NCBI RefSeq assembly: GCF_014650995.1 | Contig: NZ_BMWA01000005.1 | Location: forward strand, 33,658-97,657 | Reading direction: 5' to 3' | Length of the DNA: 64,000 bases | DNA from: Streptomyces viridiviolaceus | Lineage (GTDB): Bacteria; Actinomycetota; Actinomycetes; Streptomycetales; Streptomycetaceae | Shown: piece by piece, positions 16,228 to 24,413 of the stretch | Position numbering within the stretch: the first letter of the stretch is position 1 | How the letters are laid out: the number at the start of each line of letters is the position of its first letter | Position numbers and translations under genes: made by a program | The notes under the pieces: model-generated | Databases searched by the model: none | What the model was told of the DNA's origin: nothing | Seen by the model: only the letters and a program-made list of their open reading frames with translations

Positions 16228-16683
16228 TCACAGGCGCCGCCACTTCTCCCGGGCCACCACCTCGCCGATCCGCCAGCCGTCATCCGTCCGCAGCAGCGCG
16301 AAGGCGTACCGGCCACCGGAGACGAAGTCGGGCGCGCCCGGGCCGGCGTCCCCGCCCGCCGCGCCCATCGGGCTGACGTAGTCGGCCTGGACGTGGGCCG
16401 TGTCGCCGGTGTCCTGATCCCAGACGCCGAAGCGCACCCTGCGGTTGACGATCAGATGCTGCCGAGCCGGAAACGGCCGCAGACTCTCGGCGAGCCACTC
16501 GGCGACCTGCCGGGCGTCACCCGCGATGCCGCCGGCCGCCCGGTAGTCGGCCCGGCCGCCCGGTGCGAACAGCTCCCGGTACGTCGTCCAGTCCCCGTCG
16601 TCCCGCGCCACCGCGTAGTCGGTCACCAGGTGGTCGACGGCCAGCCGGTCCCTCACCGTCGCGAGCTCCACACGCTGCGTCAT
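16228..16683 (-). CDS. SnoaL-like / NTF2-fold protein
   Basis: About 151 residues with the alpha+beta cone fold of the SnoaL-like family: N-terminal helix DHLVTDYAVARDDGDWTTY, then ELFAPGGRADY, and the terminal strand segment FALLRTDDGWRIGEVV. Such proteins can be cyclases, isomerases or simple ligand binders; no function can be assigned. I use ATG 16683; an ATG at 16701 is also in frame and neither has a good ribosome site. Confidence 0.8.
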   Translation of the reverse strand: MTQRVELATVRDRLAVDHLVTDYAVARDDGDWTTYRELFAPGGRADYRAAGGIAGDARQVAEWLAESLRPFPARQHLIVNRRVRFGVWDQDTGDTAHVQADYVSPMGAAGGDAGPGAPDFVSGGRYAFALLRTDDGWRIGEVVAREKWRRL

Positions 16684-16945
16684 CGGCTCAGTGTTGGGCA
16701 TGGGAGGTGCCCAGCCAAGGGGCGCGGCGACATTCGGTGGCACTTCTCGGCGGTGGCGCGATGATCTCGATACCGGACCGGCTGATCATATGGCCGACGC
16801 ACGAGGTGCCCTCGGTCGAGCTCGGTTGACCGCCCTGGCCGCCGCTCTCGCCCTCGCCACGGGCGTGTCCGACGTGAGACAGGGCTTGCCTGACGTGAGA
16901 GAGGACGGGATCGGTGTGAGACTGGGCACGGAAGGGGTGATCCCA

Positions 16946-18154
16946 GTGTCGGACCCACCGCCCGTGTCCTCCGGCCCCGACACTGCCGTTGACGAGAATC
17001 GGCTGGAAGAGCTGATCATCCAGGCGCAGACCGCTCTGCCGGTCGAACTGCCCGCCCTGGCGAACCAGTGCGCCTCGGCCCTCGGTCTGGACACCGCGCT
17101 GATCTACCTCGTCGACCTGCAACAACGGCTGCTCATCCCACTCGACGAGGCCTTGGAGCCGCTGCCGGTGGACCGCTCGTCGGCCGGCTGGGCGTACCGC
17201 ACGGTCTCCCCGCGGGTGGCCGAGGGCGACGACGGCTTGATCCTCTGGATGCCTCTGGTCGACGGTGCGGAGCGGCTGGGCGTTCTGGCGGTGCGGACCG
17301 CCTCGCTCGACGCGGTGCGGATGCGCCGCAGCCGGATGCTGGCCCATCTGTTCGCCATGCTGGTCACCTCCAAGCGCGCCTACAGCGACTGGCTCGCCGC
17401 CCGCACCCGCACCGCGACCATGCGGTTGCCCACGGAGATGCTGCGGGCCTTCCTGCCACCCCGCACCATCGGCAGCAGCAGGTGCGTATCGACCGCGGTC
17501 GTGGAACCGGCTTACGACATCGCCGGCGACGCCTTCGACCACTCGGTGGTCAAGAACGTGCTGCACACCATGATCCTCGACGCCATGGGTCACGATCTGA
17601 CAGCCGGCCTGACCACGTCGGTTGCCATGGCGGCGGCGCGCAACGCCCGCCGGGGTGGTGGCGACACGGTCGACGTCGTCGCCTCCGTCGACCAGGCCCT
17701 CGCCCAATGGCTGCCCGACCATTTCTGCACCGGCGTGCTGTGTCGGCTCGACGCCGAGACCGGGGTGCTGCACTGGGTCAATTGCGGTCACCCCCCACCG
17801 CTGCTGATCCGTGCCGAACGTGTGCTCGCCGGGGCGCTGGACAGACCCCCGCAGCCGCCGATCGGCCTGGCTGGTCCACTCGCTCCCGCAGCCCGGCAGG
17901 TCCATGAGACGACGCTGGAACCAGGTGATTGCGTCCTGCTCTACACCGACGGTGTCGTGGAGGCTCGTGACGCGGACGGTGCGGAGTTCGGCCTCGACCG
18001 GTTCACTGACTTCATCATCCGCTCCTCCGCCGCCGGGCAGCGCCCGGCTGAGACGCTGCGACTGCTCATCCACGCCATTCTCGACTACCAGCGCAACCAA
18101 CTGCGGGACGACGTGACCATCCTGCTCTTCGAATGGCACCCGCAGCGCCGGTGA
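16946..18154 (+). CDS. PP2C/SpoIIE-type protein phosphatase with N-terminal GAF-like region
   Basis: A 402-residue soluble phosphatase. Residues about 20-160 form a GAF-like sensory module (LANQCASALGLDTALIYLVD). Residues from about 190 form the SpoIIE/PP2C domain with metal-binding signatures YDIAGDAFD, LDAMGHDLTAG, LLYTDGVVEARD and the terminal RDDVTILL. It should dephosphorylate anti-sigma-antagonist-type or other Ser/Thr phosphoproteins; no partner kinase is adjacent. I choose GTG 16946 (GGAAGGGG eight bases upstream) because the in-frame sequence upstream of it looks non-coding and contains repeated gacgtgaga strings. Confidence 0.88.
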   Translation: MSDPPPVSSGPDTAVDENRLEELIIQAQTALPVELPALANQCASALGLDTALIYLVDLQQRLLIPLDEALEPLPVDRSSAGWAYRTVSPRVAEGDDGLILWMPLVDGAERLGVLAVRTASLDAVRMRRSRMLAHLFAMLVTSKRAYSDWLAARTRTATMRLPTEMLRAFLPPRTIGSSRCVSTAVVEPAYDIAGDAFDHSVVKNVLHTMILDAMGHDLTAGLTTSVAMAAARNARRGGGDTVDVVASVDQALAQWLPDHFCTGVLCRLDAETGVLHWVNCGHPPPLLIRAERVLAGALDRPPQPPIGLAGPLAPAARQVHETTLEPGDCVLLYTDGVVEARDADGAEFGLDRFTDFIIRSSAAGQRPAETLRLLIHAILDYQRNQLRDDVTILLFEWHPQRR

Positions 18155-18218
18155 CGTGGTCTTGCGCCGGGCCTCGCCGTGCTCGTGCGCCTGCGTCGTT
18201 GTGCGGCGGCCCGGGGAC

Positions 18219-18240
18219 GACGCTGTTGGCCAACAACGTC
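18219..18240. promoter_or_regulatory. 22-bp loop-less palindrome between convergent genes
   Basis: GACG-c-TGTTGGCCAACA-a-CGTC is symmetric over 22 bp apart from one mismatched pair. It has no loop, so it looks more like a protein-binding site than a terminator, although it lies between the ends of two convergent genes. Confidence 0.5.
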
Positions 18241-18313
18241 AAGCGAGGCCGGTGCCGCGCCGGGCCGCACCGTCAGACGGTCGCCGACCCGGCGTCGACC
18301 CCCGCCGCACGCG

Positions 18314-19708
18314 CTAGTCGCAGAAGGGGCTGTGAGCGAGGTCGGCGAGCCCGTCCTGCCGAACCGTTCGTGGCGGCGGGGACGGCCGGGTGCCGTCCTC
18401 GGCGACCGGCTGGAAGTAGTGGTCCAGCGCCCAGGCAGCCACCTGGGTGCCGGTCCGGCAGCCGGCCACGTCCGCCGCGCGGGAGTGGACGCCGCCCCAC
18501 ACACGGGCGTCGACGACGTCCCGGTTGAGTTCGTCGGCGGACCCGTAGAACCGTGTGGTGCCGGTGACCTCGGAGGGGACGTGGAGGTCGATGTGCGAGG
18601 TGCCGAGGACGCCGGTCAGGGCGCGCACCACGGCGGCGGTGACGGTCGTGTGGCCGGCGAGGTGGTCCGGGTGCGGTGGGGTGATGAGCAGCGGCTCCCA
18701 GGCCGGGTCTGCCGTCGTCGCGGGGTTGCCGTCGGTGTCGGCGAGGCGGATGGCGGTGATCGGCCGCCAGGAGCCGTAGTGCAGCTTGGAGTCCCATGCC
18801 GTGACGACGGCGTCGGTCGCCGACGCGTTCACCGCGGCGAACAGCCGGGCCGTCTCGGCGATGTCGAGCCCGTGCCGGGCGGCGTGGTCCCGTAGGGCTG
18901 TCTGGACCTGGTCGACCAGGTTGCCGCTGAAGAAGAGAGCGGTCTCGGTCTGCTGCGCGCTCCTGCCCGAGCCGGTCTTCGCGCCCATGACCTTCAGTTC
19001 CTGGATGTCCTCGGCGTATGCGGCCGAGGAGATGGAGGGTGGTCCGCCGGGGCGGAACTGTTGCGGGGAGGTGAGCAGGAGGGGGCGGAGCCTGGCGAGC
19101 CAGGTGTCGATGAAGGGCTGGAACGCGGGCGGGGTGGGCCGCCAGACACCCGGTGCCGGGGAAGCGGTGAAAGGAACGTCCGCGAACCTTCCGTCCCCTT
19201 CCCGGAGTTCGATGATGCGGGCGGCGGCGCGCTTTCCGTAGTCGACGCCCCGGTCTCTGGCCCGACCGGCCGGGAGAGCGGCGAGCGAGTCCGCGTAGGC
19301 GGTGTCGAGCCGCTCCTTGAAGGCAGGGAAGTAGGTGAGCAGCACGTCGTGGGCCGCAGTGGCGGCGGCCGCCGCGGAGGATGCCTTGGCCGGACCGCGC
19401 TCGCGCCATTTGTACAGGGCGTAGCCGCCTTCGATGCCCACCACCGCGTTGTACACGGCGACGGAGACGAAGCCCTCCCAGATCGCCACCTGCCCGGAGG
19501 GGCGTGGGCCGAGGCTGGTCTTGATCGTGTCGGTGGCGATGGCGTTCCACTCGCGGACCACGGCTGCCGGGTCCGCCGCGGTCCGGGTGTCCGCGTCGGG
19601 GGGACGGGTCGCGGCGGTGAGCGTCACGAGGGCGATGGCTGCGACGGCGCAGACGAATCCCCGGACACGTGAACGCGGAGGAACGGGCAGAAGGGGCTCT
19701 CGATGCAC
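18314..19708 (-). CDS. Vanadium-dependent haloperoxidase family protein
   Basis: A 464-residue PAP2/vanadium-haloperoxidase fold protein with an N-terminal signal (hydrophobic residues 17-33), so probably exported. The expected anion-pocket residues are Lys308 and Arg315 (KLHYGSWRP), His353 in HLAGHT, and Arg402/His408 in RVWGGVHSR. In the usual PSGH signature the serine before Gly-His is Ala351 here. The enzyme could halogenate with H2O2 or act as an acid phosphatase; sequence cannot decide. GTG 19708 is chosen because AGGGAG lies six bases upstream and the signal peptide then begins properly. Confidence 0.85.
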   Translation of the reverse strand: MHREPLLPVPPRSRVRGFVCAVAAIALVTLTAATRPPDADTRTAADPAAVVREWNAIATDTIKTSLGPRPSGQVAIWEGFVSVAVYNAVVGIEGGYALYKWRERGPAKASSAAAAATAAHDVLLTYFPAFKERLDTAYADSLAALPAGRARDRGVDYGKRAAARIIELREGDGRFADVPFTASPAPGVWRPTPPAFQPFIDTWLARLRPLLLTSPQQFRPGGPPSISSAAYAEDIQELKVMGAKTGSGRSAQQTETALFFSGNLVDQVQTALRDHAARHGLDIAETARLFAAVNASATDAVVTAWDSKLHYGSWRPITAIRLADTDGNPATTADPAWEPLLITPPHPDHLAGHTTVTAAVVRALTGVLGTSHIDLHVPSEVTGTTRFYGSADELNRDVVDARVWGGVHSRAADVAGCRTGTQVAAWALDHYFQPVAEDGTRPSPPPRTVRQDGLADLAHSPFCD

Positions 19709-20146
19709 AGCCTGCTCCCTGGAGTCGAGTGTCCAAGGCTTAGCAACAGCCCACTGGGCGAGCAAGACAACTCGCCGCGAACCGGGTAGGGCTGGGCGCT
19801 CTCGAACACCTCACCGCCCGGTGAGGGGAGATCACCGCCGGACGTCCCCTGCACCCGCCCCGGGCCCCGGCGAACCGCTCTGCGATGGGGCAGGGTCGCG
19901 AATGCGACCAGGTGTTTCCGTGCGCCTTCGACTGGCGGTGCCCTTCGACGACAACAGCGAAAGGCCGTCCGGATGGCCAAGAACGGGGGAAGGTCGCTCG
20001 GCGGCATCCGGGCAAGCGAGCACGCTTGGTCGGGCAGCTGGAGCGCGTGGTCGTGGAACCCGGCCGTGTCGAGGATTCAGCAGTGCCGGGTTCACGGGTT
20101 GACACACCGTCACACGTCAACGCGCCCCCGGGCGGGACGGGGCTCA
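19709..20146. other. Intergenic/decayed DNA
   Basis: A 438-bp stretch holding the haloperoxidase upstream region. Its codon bias and repetitive composition look eroded compared with flanking genes. Small open frames on both strands do not match anything I know. It leads directly into the DUF4291 remnant, so it may be debris from an old insertion or deletion. Confidence 0.5.
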
Positions 20147-20476
20147 GGGGCCACGTTCCTGTGGATGATGCGCCGCTGCGGCTGGGGCACGAAGGAGGGC
20201 CAGGAGACGGTCCCGGCCGTCGAGATCAGCCGGGAGGTCTTCGTCTGGGCGCTGCGCAAGGCGTGCCTGTCCCACCACGTCCCCGAGCTGCACGGCGACC
20301 CGGCCACGTGGAAGCGGCAGCTGCGGCAGGCGCCCGCGGACGTCACCCCGCCGGCCTCGGAGATCCACGGGCTCGCGCGCGTCGGAGACACGGGGCGTGC
20401 CACGGCTCTGCTGCCGCACGGGCGGCCGTCTCCGCTGGAGGAGGGGATGACAGCGCATCTGTTCTCCCTAAGATGA
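20147..20476 (+). pseudogene. DUF4291 gene remnant (both ends lost)
   Basis: An open frame encodes TFLWMMRRCGWGTKEGQE, VEISREVFVWALRKACLS and then DPATWKRQLRQAP, which follows the core of DUF4291 proteins (SFLWMMYRCGWATKEGQE-type). The family's N-terminal third (YQAY-type start) and C-terminal RSIQIGL-type end are missing, and sequence from about 20350 on is unrelated. No start codon with a ribosome site precedes the core. I read it as a truncated pseudogene. DUF4291 function is not established. Confidence 0.75.
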
Positions 20477-20490
20477 TCGATGATCGATCA
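20474..20490. promoter_or_regulatory. 17-bp palindrome upstream of the SDR gene
   Basis: TGATCGAT-g-ATCGATCA is a perfect inverted repeat ending 26 bases before the SDR ATG and just before its AGGAGG site. It is probably a repressor operator. No regulator gene is immediately adjacent. Confidence 0.7.
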
Positions 20491-20516
20491 GACATCGTCG
20501 TCTTCAGGAGGTCCTC

Positions 20517-21257
20517 ATGTCGCGTCCCATCACGGTGGTCACCGGCGGCAGCCGGGGGGTCGGCGCGGCGACCTGTCTGCGCCTCGCGGCGGACGGGCAC
20601 GACGTGGCCGTGGGGTACGTCCGTGACGCGGCGGCCGCGGAGGCGGTGGCGGCCGGAGTGCGCGAGGCGGGCGGCCGCGCTGTCACGGTCCGGGTGGACA
20701 CGTCGTCCGAGGCCGATGTCGACAGGCTCTTCGACGTGGCCGAGAGCGGCCTCGGACCGGTGACCGGGCTGGTGAACAACGCGGCGGTGACCGGTCCGCT
20801 GGGCCGGCTCGCGGACAGCGACACCGCGAACCTGCGCCGCGTCCTCGACGTCAACCTGCTGGGGACGCTGCTGTGCGCCCGCCGTGCGGCGCAGCTCATG
20901 ACTGCCCGGGGGAGCGGCGTGATCGTGAACGTCTCGTCGGGCGCGGCGACCCTCGGCAGCCCGGGGGAGTACGTCCACTACGCGGCGACCAAGGCCGGCG
21001 TCGACGCCCTGACGCTGGGGCTCGCCAAGGAGCTGGGCCCGGACGGCGTCCGCGTCAACGGGGTCGCGCCGGGCCTCGTCGACACGGAGATGCACGCCGC
21101 GATGGGGGATCCGGACCGGGCCCGCCGGATGGCTCCGGGAATCCCGCTGCGCCGGGCGGGCCGGGCCGAGGAGATCGCCGCCGCCATCGCCTGGCTGATG
21201 TCACCGGACGCGTCGTACACGACGGGGGCGGTGCTGAGGGTGGCGGGCGGTCGCTGA
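20517..21257 (+). CDS. Short-chain dehydrogenase/reductase
   Basis: A 246-residue classical SDR with TGGSRGVG at the N-terminus, VNNAAV in place of the usual NNAG, the catalytic Ser in NVSSGAA and the YxxxK motif in YAATK. The C-terminal YTTGAVLRVAGGR is typical of the family. A strong AGGAGG site lies eight bases before the ATG. A 17-bp palindrome directly upstream suggests tight repression. The substrate is unknown. Confidence 0.9.
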   Translation: MSRPITVVTGGSRGVGAATCLRLAADGHDVAVGYVRDAAAAEAVAAGVREAGGRAVTVRVDTSSEADVDRLFDVAESGLGPVTGLVNNAAVTGPLGRLADSDTANLRRVLDVNLLGTLLCARRAAQLMTARGSGVIVNVSSGAATLGSPGEYVHYAATKAGVDALTLGLAKELGPDGVRVNGVAPGLVDTEMHAAMGDPDRARRMAPGIPLRRAGRAEEIAAAIAWLMSPDASYTTGAVLRVAGGR

Positions 21258-21341
21258 GGGGCGCGCTTCCGGTGGGGCTCGGGGGCGGTGGTGCGGGCCG
21301 GTCGTCCGGGAGCCGTGCCCTCCGCTCCGGCCCCCCGCGGG

Positions 21342-21521
21342 TCAGGCGGCCTCGATGACCTCGCCCCGGATCGCGGCCGCCCACTCGACCACCAGCAGTT
21401 CGTACTCCGCGCGCTCCTGGGACGACAGGGTTCCGCCCGCGCGCCGCCACAGGGCGCGGATCTGCTCGTTCAGCTCCGCGGCGGACCGCACGGAACCAGG
21501 GGTAACCAAATCGGGGGACAT
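21342..21521 (-). CDS. Small conserved-looking acidic/helical protein
   Basis: A 59-residue protein (about 6.5 kDa), mostly helical, with the core SAAELNEQIRALWRRAGG and EYELLVVEWAAAIR. I know of no function. Coding is supported by strong GC bias at third positions and by TAGGCT placed 7 bases before the ATG, the same leaderless layout as several neighbours. It lies between an SDR gene and uppP. Confidence 0.65.
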   Translation of the reverse strand: MSPDLVTPGSVRSAAELNEQIRALWRRAGGTLSSQERAEYELLVVEWAAAIRGEVIEAA

Positions 21522-21583
21522 GCGGACAAGCCTAGGGGCAAGCACTGACAGTGCGCTACCGGACGGCTACAGGACCGCGTGCG

Positions 21584-22459
21584 TCAGCCCGCCGACTCCG
21601 CGGCGTGCGGGCTCAGCACGCCCATCGCGACGAGGGCGATGATGACCACGCCGAGCGCGACCCGGTACCAGACGAACGGCATGAAGCTCTTGGTCGAGAT
21701 GAACTTCATGAACCAGGCGATGACCACGTAGCCGGTGGCGAAGGCGATGACCGTCGCGAAGATCGTCGGCCCCCAGGTGACGTGGTCGCTCTCCATCGCG
21801 TCCTTGAGCTCGAACAGGCCGGAGGCGAGCACCGCCGGGATCGCGAGCAGGAAGGAGTACCGGGCCGCGGCCTCGCGGCGGTACCCCATGAACAGGCCAC
21901 CGCTGATCGTCGCACCGGAGCGGGAGACGCCGGGGATGAGGGCCATGGCCTGGCAGAGGCCGTAGATCAGGCCGTCGCGGACGCCGAGGTCCTGCAGTTC
22001 CTTGCGGCGCCTGGGCGCGCGGTGCCGGCCGCCGGTCTCGTCCCGCGCGGCCATCCGGTCCGCGACGCCGATGATCACACCGACGACGATCAGCATGGTC
22101 GCCGTGACCCGCAGGTCGCGGAACGGCCCCTCGATCTGGTCCTTCAGGGTCAGGCCGAGCACGCCGATCGGGATCGAGCCGACGATCACCAGCCAGCCCA
22201 TGCGCGCGTCGGGGTCCTTGCGCATGGTCTTGTCCCGGAGCGAACGGGTCCAGGCCGAGATGATCCGCCCGATGTCCTTGCGGAAGTAGATCAGTACGGC
22301 GGCCTCCGTGCCGATCTGGGTGATCGCCGTGAAGGCCGCTCCGGGGTCGTGCCAGCCGGAGAACGCCGCGGTCAGCCGCAGGTGCGCGCTCGAGGAGACG
22401 GGGAGGAACTCGGTCAGCCCCTGGACGAGTCCGAGGATGAGGGATTCAAACCAAGACAT
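21584..22459 (-). CDS. uppP: Undecaprenyl-diphosphate phosphatase (UppP/BacA)
   Basis: A 291-residue polytopic membrane enzyme that dephosphorylates undecaprenyl diphosphate, recycling the lipid carrier for peptidoglycan and contributing to bacitracin resistance. Both family signatures are present: the N-terminal GLTEFLPVSSSAHL (Glu-rich motif) and the later PGVSRSGATISGG motif with the catalytic Arg/Ser. About eight hydrophobic segments are visible. The insertion DETGGRHRAPRRRKEL between helices is common in actinobacteria. Start is ATG 22459. Confidence 0.96.
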   Translation of the reverse strand: MSWFESLILGLVQGLTEFLPVSSSAHLRLTAAFSGWHDPGAAFTAITQIGTEAAVLIYFRKDIGRIISAWTRSLRDKTMRKDPDARMGWLVIVGSIPIGVLGLTLKDQIEGPFRDLRVTATMLIVVGVIIGVADRMAARDETGGRHRAPRRRKELQDLGVRDGLIYGLCQAMALIPGVSRSGATISGGLFMGYRREAAARYSFLLAIPAVLASGLFELKDAMESDHVTWGPTIFATVIAFATGYVVIAWFMKFISTKSFMPFVWYRVALGVVIIALVAMGVLSPHAAESAG

Positions 22460-22597
22460 GAAGTTACGGAGTCCAAGTGCCGATCGTGGAACGGACGGTG
22501 GACACACCGAGCCGCCGCGTGCGGTGATCAGGGTCGAGCGTGTCGAGGGGCAGCGTAGCGCCCCCGGGTGAATGGAACGGCACAGGGGTTGGGCGGG

Positions 22598-23071
22598 TCA
22601 GGCCGCCGTCGGCCCCGTCACCGTCCAGCCCGGGGCCTGCGGGCGGGCGGTCAGGTCCTCGTGGCGGACGGTGTCGCCGCACGACCGACAGGTGACCTGC
22701 GGGACCAGCTCGCTGCCGCAGGCGTGCTCGATCACCATGGGCCGGTCGCCGTCCGCGCGCAGGTGCCGGTCGCCCCATGCCATGAGGGTCATCAGGACGG
22801 GCTCCAGTTCCAGCCCCGCCCGGGTCGGCCGGTACTCGAAGCGCTGCGGGCGCTCGCTGTAGGGCCGCTTCGCCAGGATCCCGGCGTCCACCAGGCGGCG
22901 CAGCCGGGTGGCCAGGACGTCGCGGGGCGCGCCGGTGTTGCGCACCAGCTGGTCGAAGCGGCCGTTGCCCAGGCAGACCTCCCGCAGGACGAGCAGGGAG
23001 TACTTCTCGCCGACCAGGGCCAGCGCGTCGGCGATCGAGCAGGGGCGGGGGTTCTTGGCGGCGGCGGGCAT
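22598..23071 (-). CDS. HxlR-family winged-helix regulator
   Basis: A 157-residue HxlR regulator: CSIADALALVGEKYSLLVLR at the N-terminus, then RLRRLVDAGILAKRPYSERP and the YRPTRAGLELEPVL wing/helix. The extended C-terminus contains three cysteines (EHACGSELV, TCRSCG), a possible zinc or redox site. It is divergent from the thiolase at 23228; three TTCC(A/T)ACTC repeats in the 156-bp gap are the probable binding sites. TAGACT lies 6 bases before the ATG, so the transcript is probably leaderless. Confidence 0.93.
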   Translation of the reverse strand: MPAAAKNPRPCSIADALALVGEKYSLLVLREVCLGNGRFDQLVRNTGAPRDVLATRLRRLVDAGILAKRPYSERPQRFEYRPTRAGLELEPVLMTLMAWGDRHLRADGDRPMVIEHACGSELVPQVTCRSCGDTVRHEDLTARPQAPGWTVTGPTAA

Positions 23072-23095
23072 GGCGCCAGTCTAGGTGAGGGTCCG

Positions 23096-23171
23096 GATTT
23101 CCAACTCGCCCCCGTCAGTGGGTTTGTTTTTCCAACTCGACTGGTTATGGTGAGTCCAGATTTCCTACTCA
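23096..23171. promoter_or_regulatory. Three direct repeats and promoter, hxlR/thiolase gap
   Basis: GATTTCCAACTCG (23096), TTTTTCCAACTCG (23127) and GATTTCCTACTCA (23159) are spaced 31 and 32 bp, about three helical turns each. A promoter-like TTGTTT (23124-23129), 16 bp and TATGGT (23146-23151) overlaps the middle copy. The third copy lies at the expected thiolase transcription start. The layout suits repression by HxlR dimers on one DNA face. Confidence 0.75.
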
Positions 23172-23227
23172 CCGGTAATCGCCGCGGTGGACCGGTCACC
23201 GTCCCGGCGGCCAAGGAGGCCCGCACC

Positions 23228-24406
23228 ATGCGTGACGCAGTCATCGTCGAAGCCGTACGCACCCCCATCGGCAAGGGCAGGCCGAACGGCGCCCTCGCGC
23301 ACGTCCATCCCGTGGAGCTCCTCGCGCACACCCTGCGCGCCCTCGTCGAGCGCTCCGGCGTCGACCCGGCGCTGATCGACGACGTCATCGGCGGCACCGT
23401 CGACCAGGTCGGCGAGCAGGCCATGAACACCACCCGCTACGCCCTGCTGTCGGCGGGCTTCCCCGAGTCGGTGCCCGCGACCACCGTCGACCGCCAGTGC
23501 GGTTCCTCACAGCAGGCCGTGCACTTCGCCGCCCAGGGCGTGCTCTCCGGCGCGTACGACCTCGTCGTCGCGTGCGGGGTCGAGTCGATGAGCCGGGTAC
23601 CGATGTGGTCGAACGTGCCGGCCGGCAAGGACCCCTTCGGCCCCGGGATCGCCGAGCGCTACCCGGAGGGGCTCGTCCCGCAGGGCATCAGCGCCGAGCT
23701 GATCGCCGCCAAGTGGTCGATCACGCGGGAGCGGATGGACGCCTTCGCCCTCTCCTCGCACCGCAGGGCCGCCGACGCCTGGGGCGCCGGCCTGTTCGAC
23801 GCCGAGGTGGCACCCCTCGAGGGCGTCACGCGGGACGAGTGCGTACGCCCCTCCAGCACGCCCGAGGTCCTCGCCGGCCTCAAGCCCGCCTACTACGACC
23901 CGGGCTTCGCCGAACGCTTCCCGCAGATCGAGTGGAACATCACCGCGGGCAACGCCAGCCCGGTCAACGACGGTGCCTCGGCCGTGCTGATCACGTCGAG
24001 CGACACCGCCGCCCGCCTCGGCCTGCGCCCGCTCGCCCGGCTGCACAGCTTCGCCGTGACCGGCTCCGATCCGCTGCTGATGCTGACGGGAGTCGTCCCG
24101 GCCACCGAGAAGGTGCTGCGCAGGGCGTCGCTCTCCCTCGGCGACATCGACCTGTTCGAGGTCAACGAGGCGTTCGCGAGCGTGGTCCTGGCCTGGCAGC
24201 AGGAGACCGGCGCCAACCTCGCCAAGGTGAACGTGCACGGCGGGGCGATCGCGCTGGGCCACCCCCTCGGCGCCAGCGGCACCCGGCTGACGACGACACT
24301 CGTCCACGCCATGCGCGAGCGCGGCGCCCGCTACGCCCTGCAGACGATGTGCGAGGCGGGCGGGCTCGCCAACGCCATGGTCCTGGAAGCCGTACGGCCC
24401 CGGTGA
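23228..24406 (+). CDS. Acetyl-CoA acetyltransferase-type thiolase
   Basis: A 392-residue thiolase that condenses or cleaves acyl-CoA thioesters. Active-site residues are Cys91 (DRQCGSSQQ), His345 (ALGHPLGASG) and Cys375 (MCEAGGLANA), so it should be active. It resembles FadA-like 3-oxoacyl-CoA thiolases more than short biosynthetic ones, but the direction cannot be read from sequence. AAGGAGG lies upstream of the ATG. It stands alone, without adjacent hydratase or dehydrogenase genes, under a control region shared with the divergent HxlR gene. Confidence 0.93.
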   Translation: MRDAVIVEAVRTPIGKGRPNGALAHVHPVELLAHTLRALVERSGVDPALIDDVIGGTVDQVGEQAMNTTRYALLSAGFPESVPATTVDRQCGSSQQAVHFAAQGVLSGAYDLVVACGVESMSRVPMWSNVPAGKDPFGPGIAERYPEGLVPQGISAELIAAKWSITRERMDAFALSSHRRAADAWGAGLFDAEVAPLEGVTRDECVRPSSTPEVLAGLKPAYYDPGFAERFPQIEWNITAGNASPVNDGASAVLITSSDTAARLGLRPLARLHSFAVTGSDPLLMLTGVVPATEKVLRRASLSLGDIDLFEVNEAFASVVLAWQQETGANLAKVNVHGGAIALGHPLGASGTRLTTTLVHAMRERGARYALQTMCEAGGLANAMVLEAVRPR

Positions 24407-24413
24407 CGCCCCG

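Noticed and set aside
16691..16945. 85-residue N-terminal extension of the PP2C phosphatase
   Set aside because: It is low in domain-like features, contains DNA repeats, and a better GTG with GGAAGGGG follows at 16946.
19763..19765. TTG start for the haloperoxidase giving 19 extra residues
   Set aside because: It would precede the signal peptide, and GTG 19708 has a proper ribosome site.
19740..20120. Possible transposase remnant on the minus strand
   Set aside because: I could not match any DDE or IS110 motif; it is too degenerate to name.
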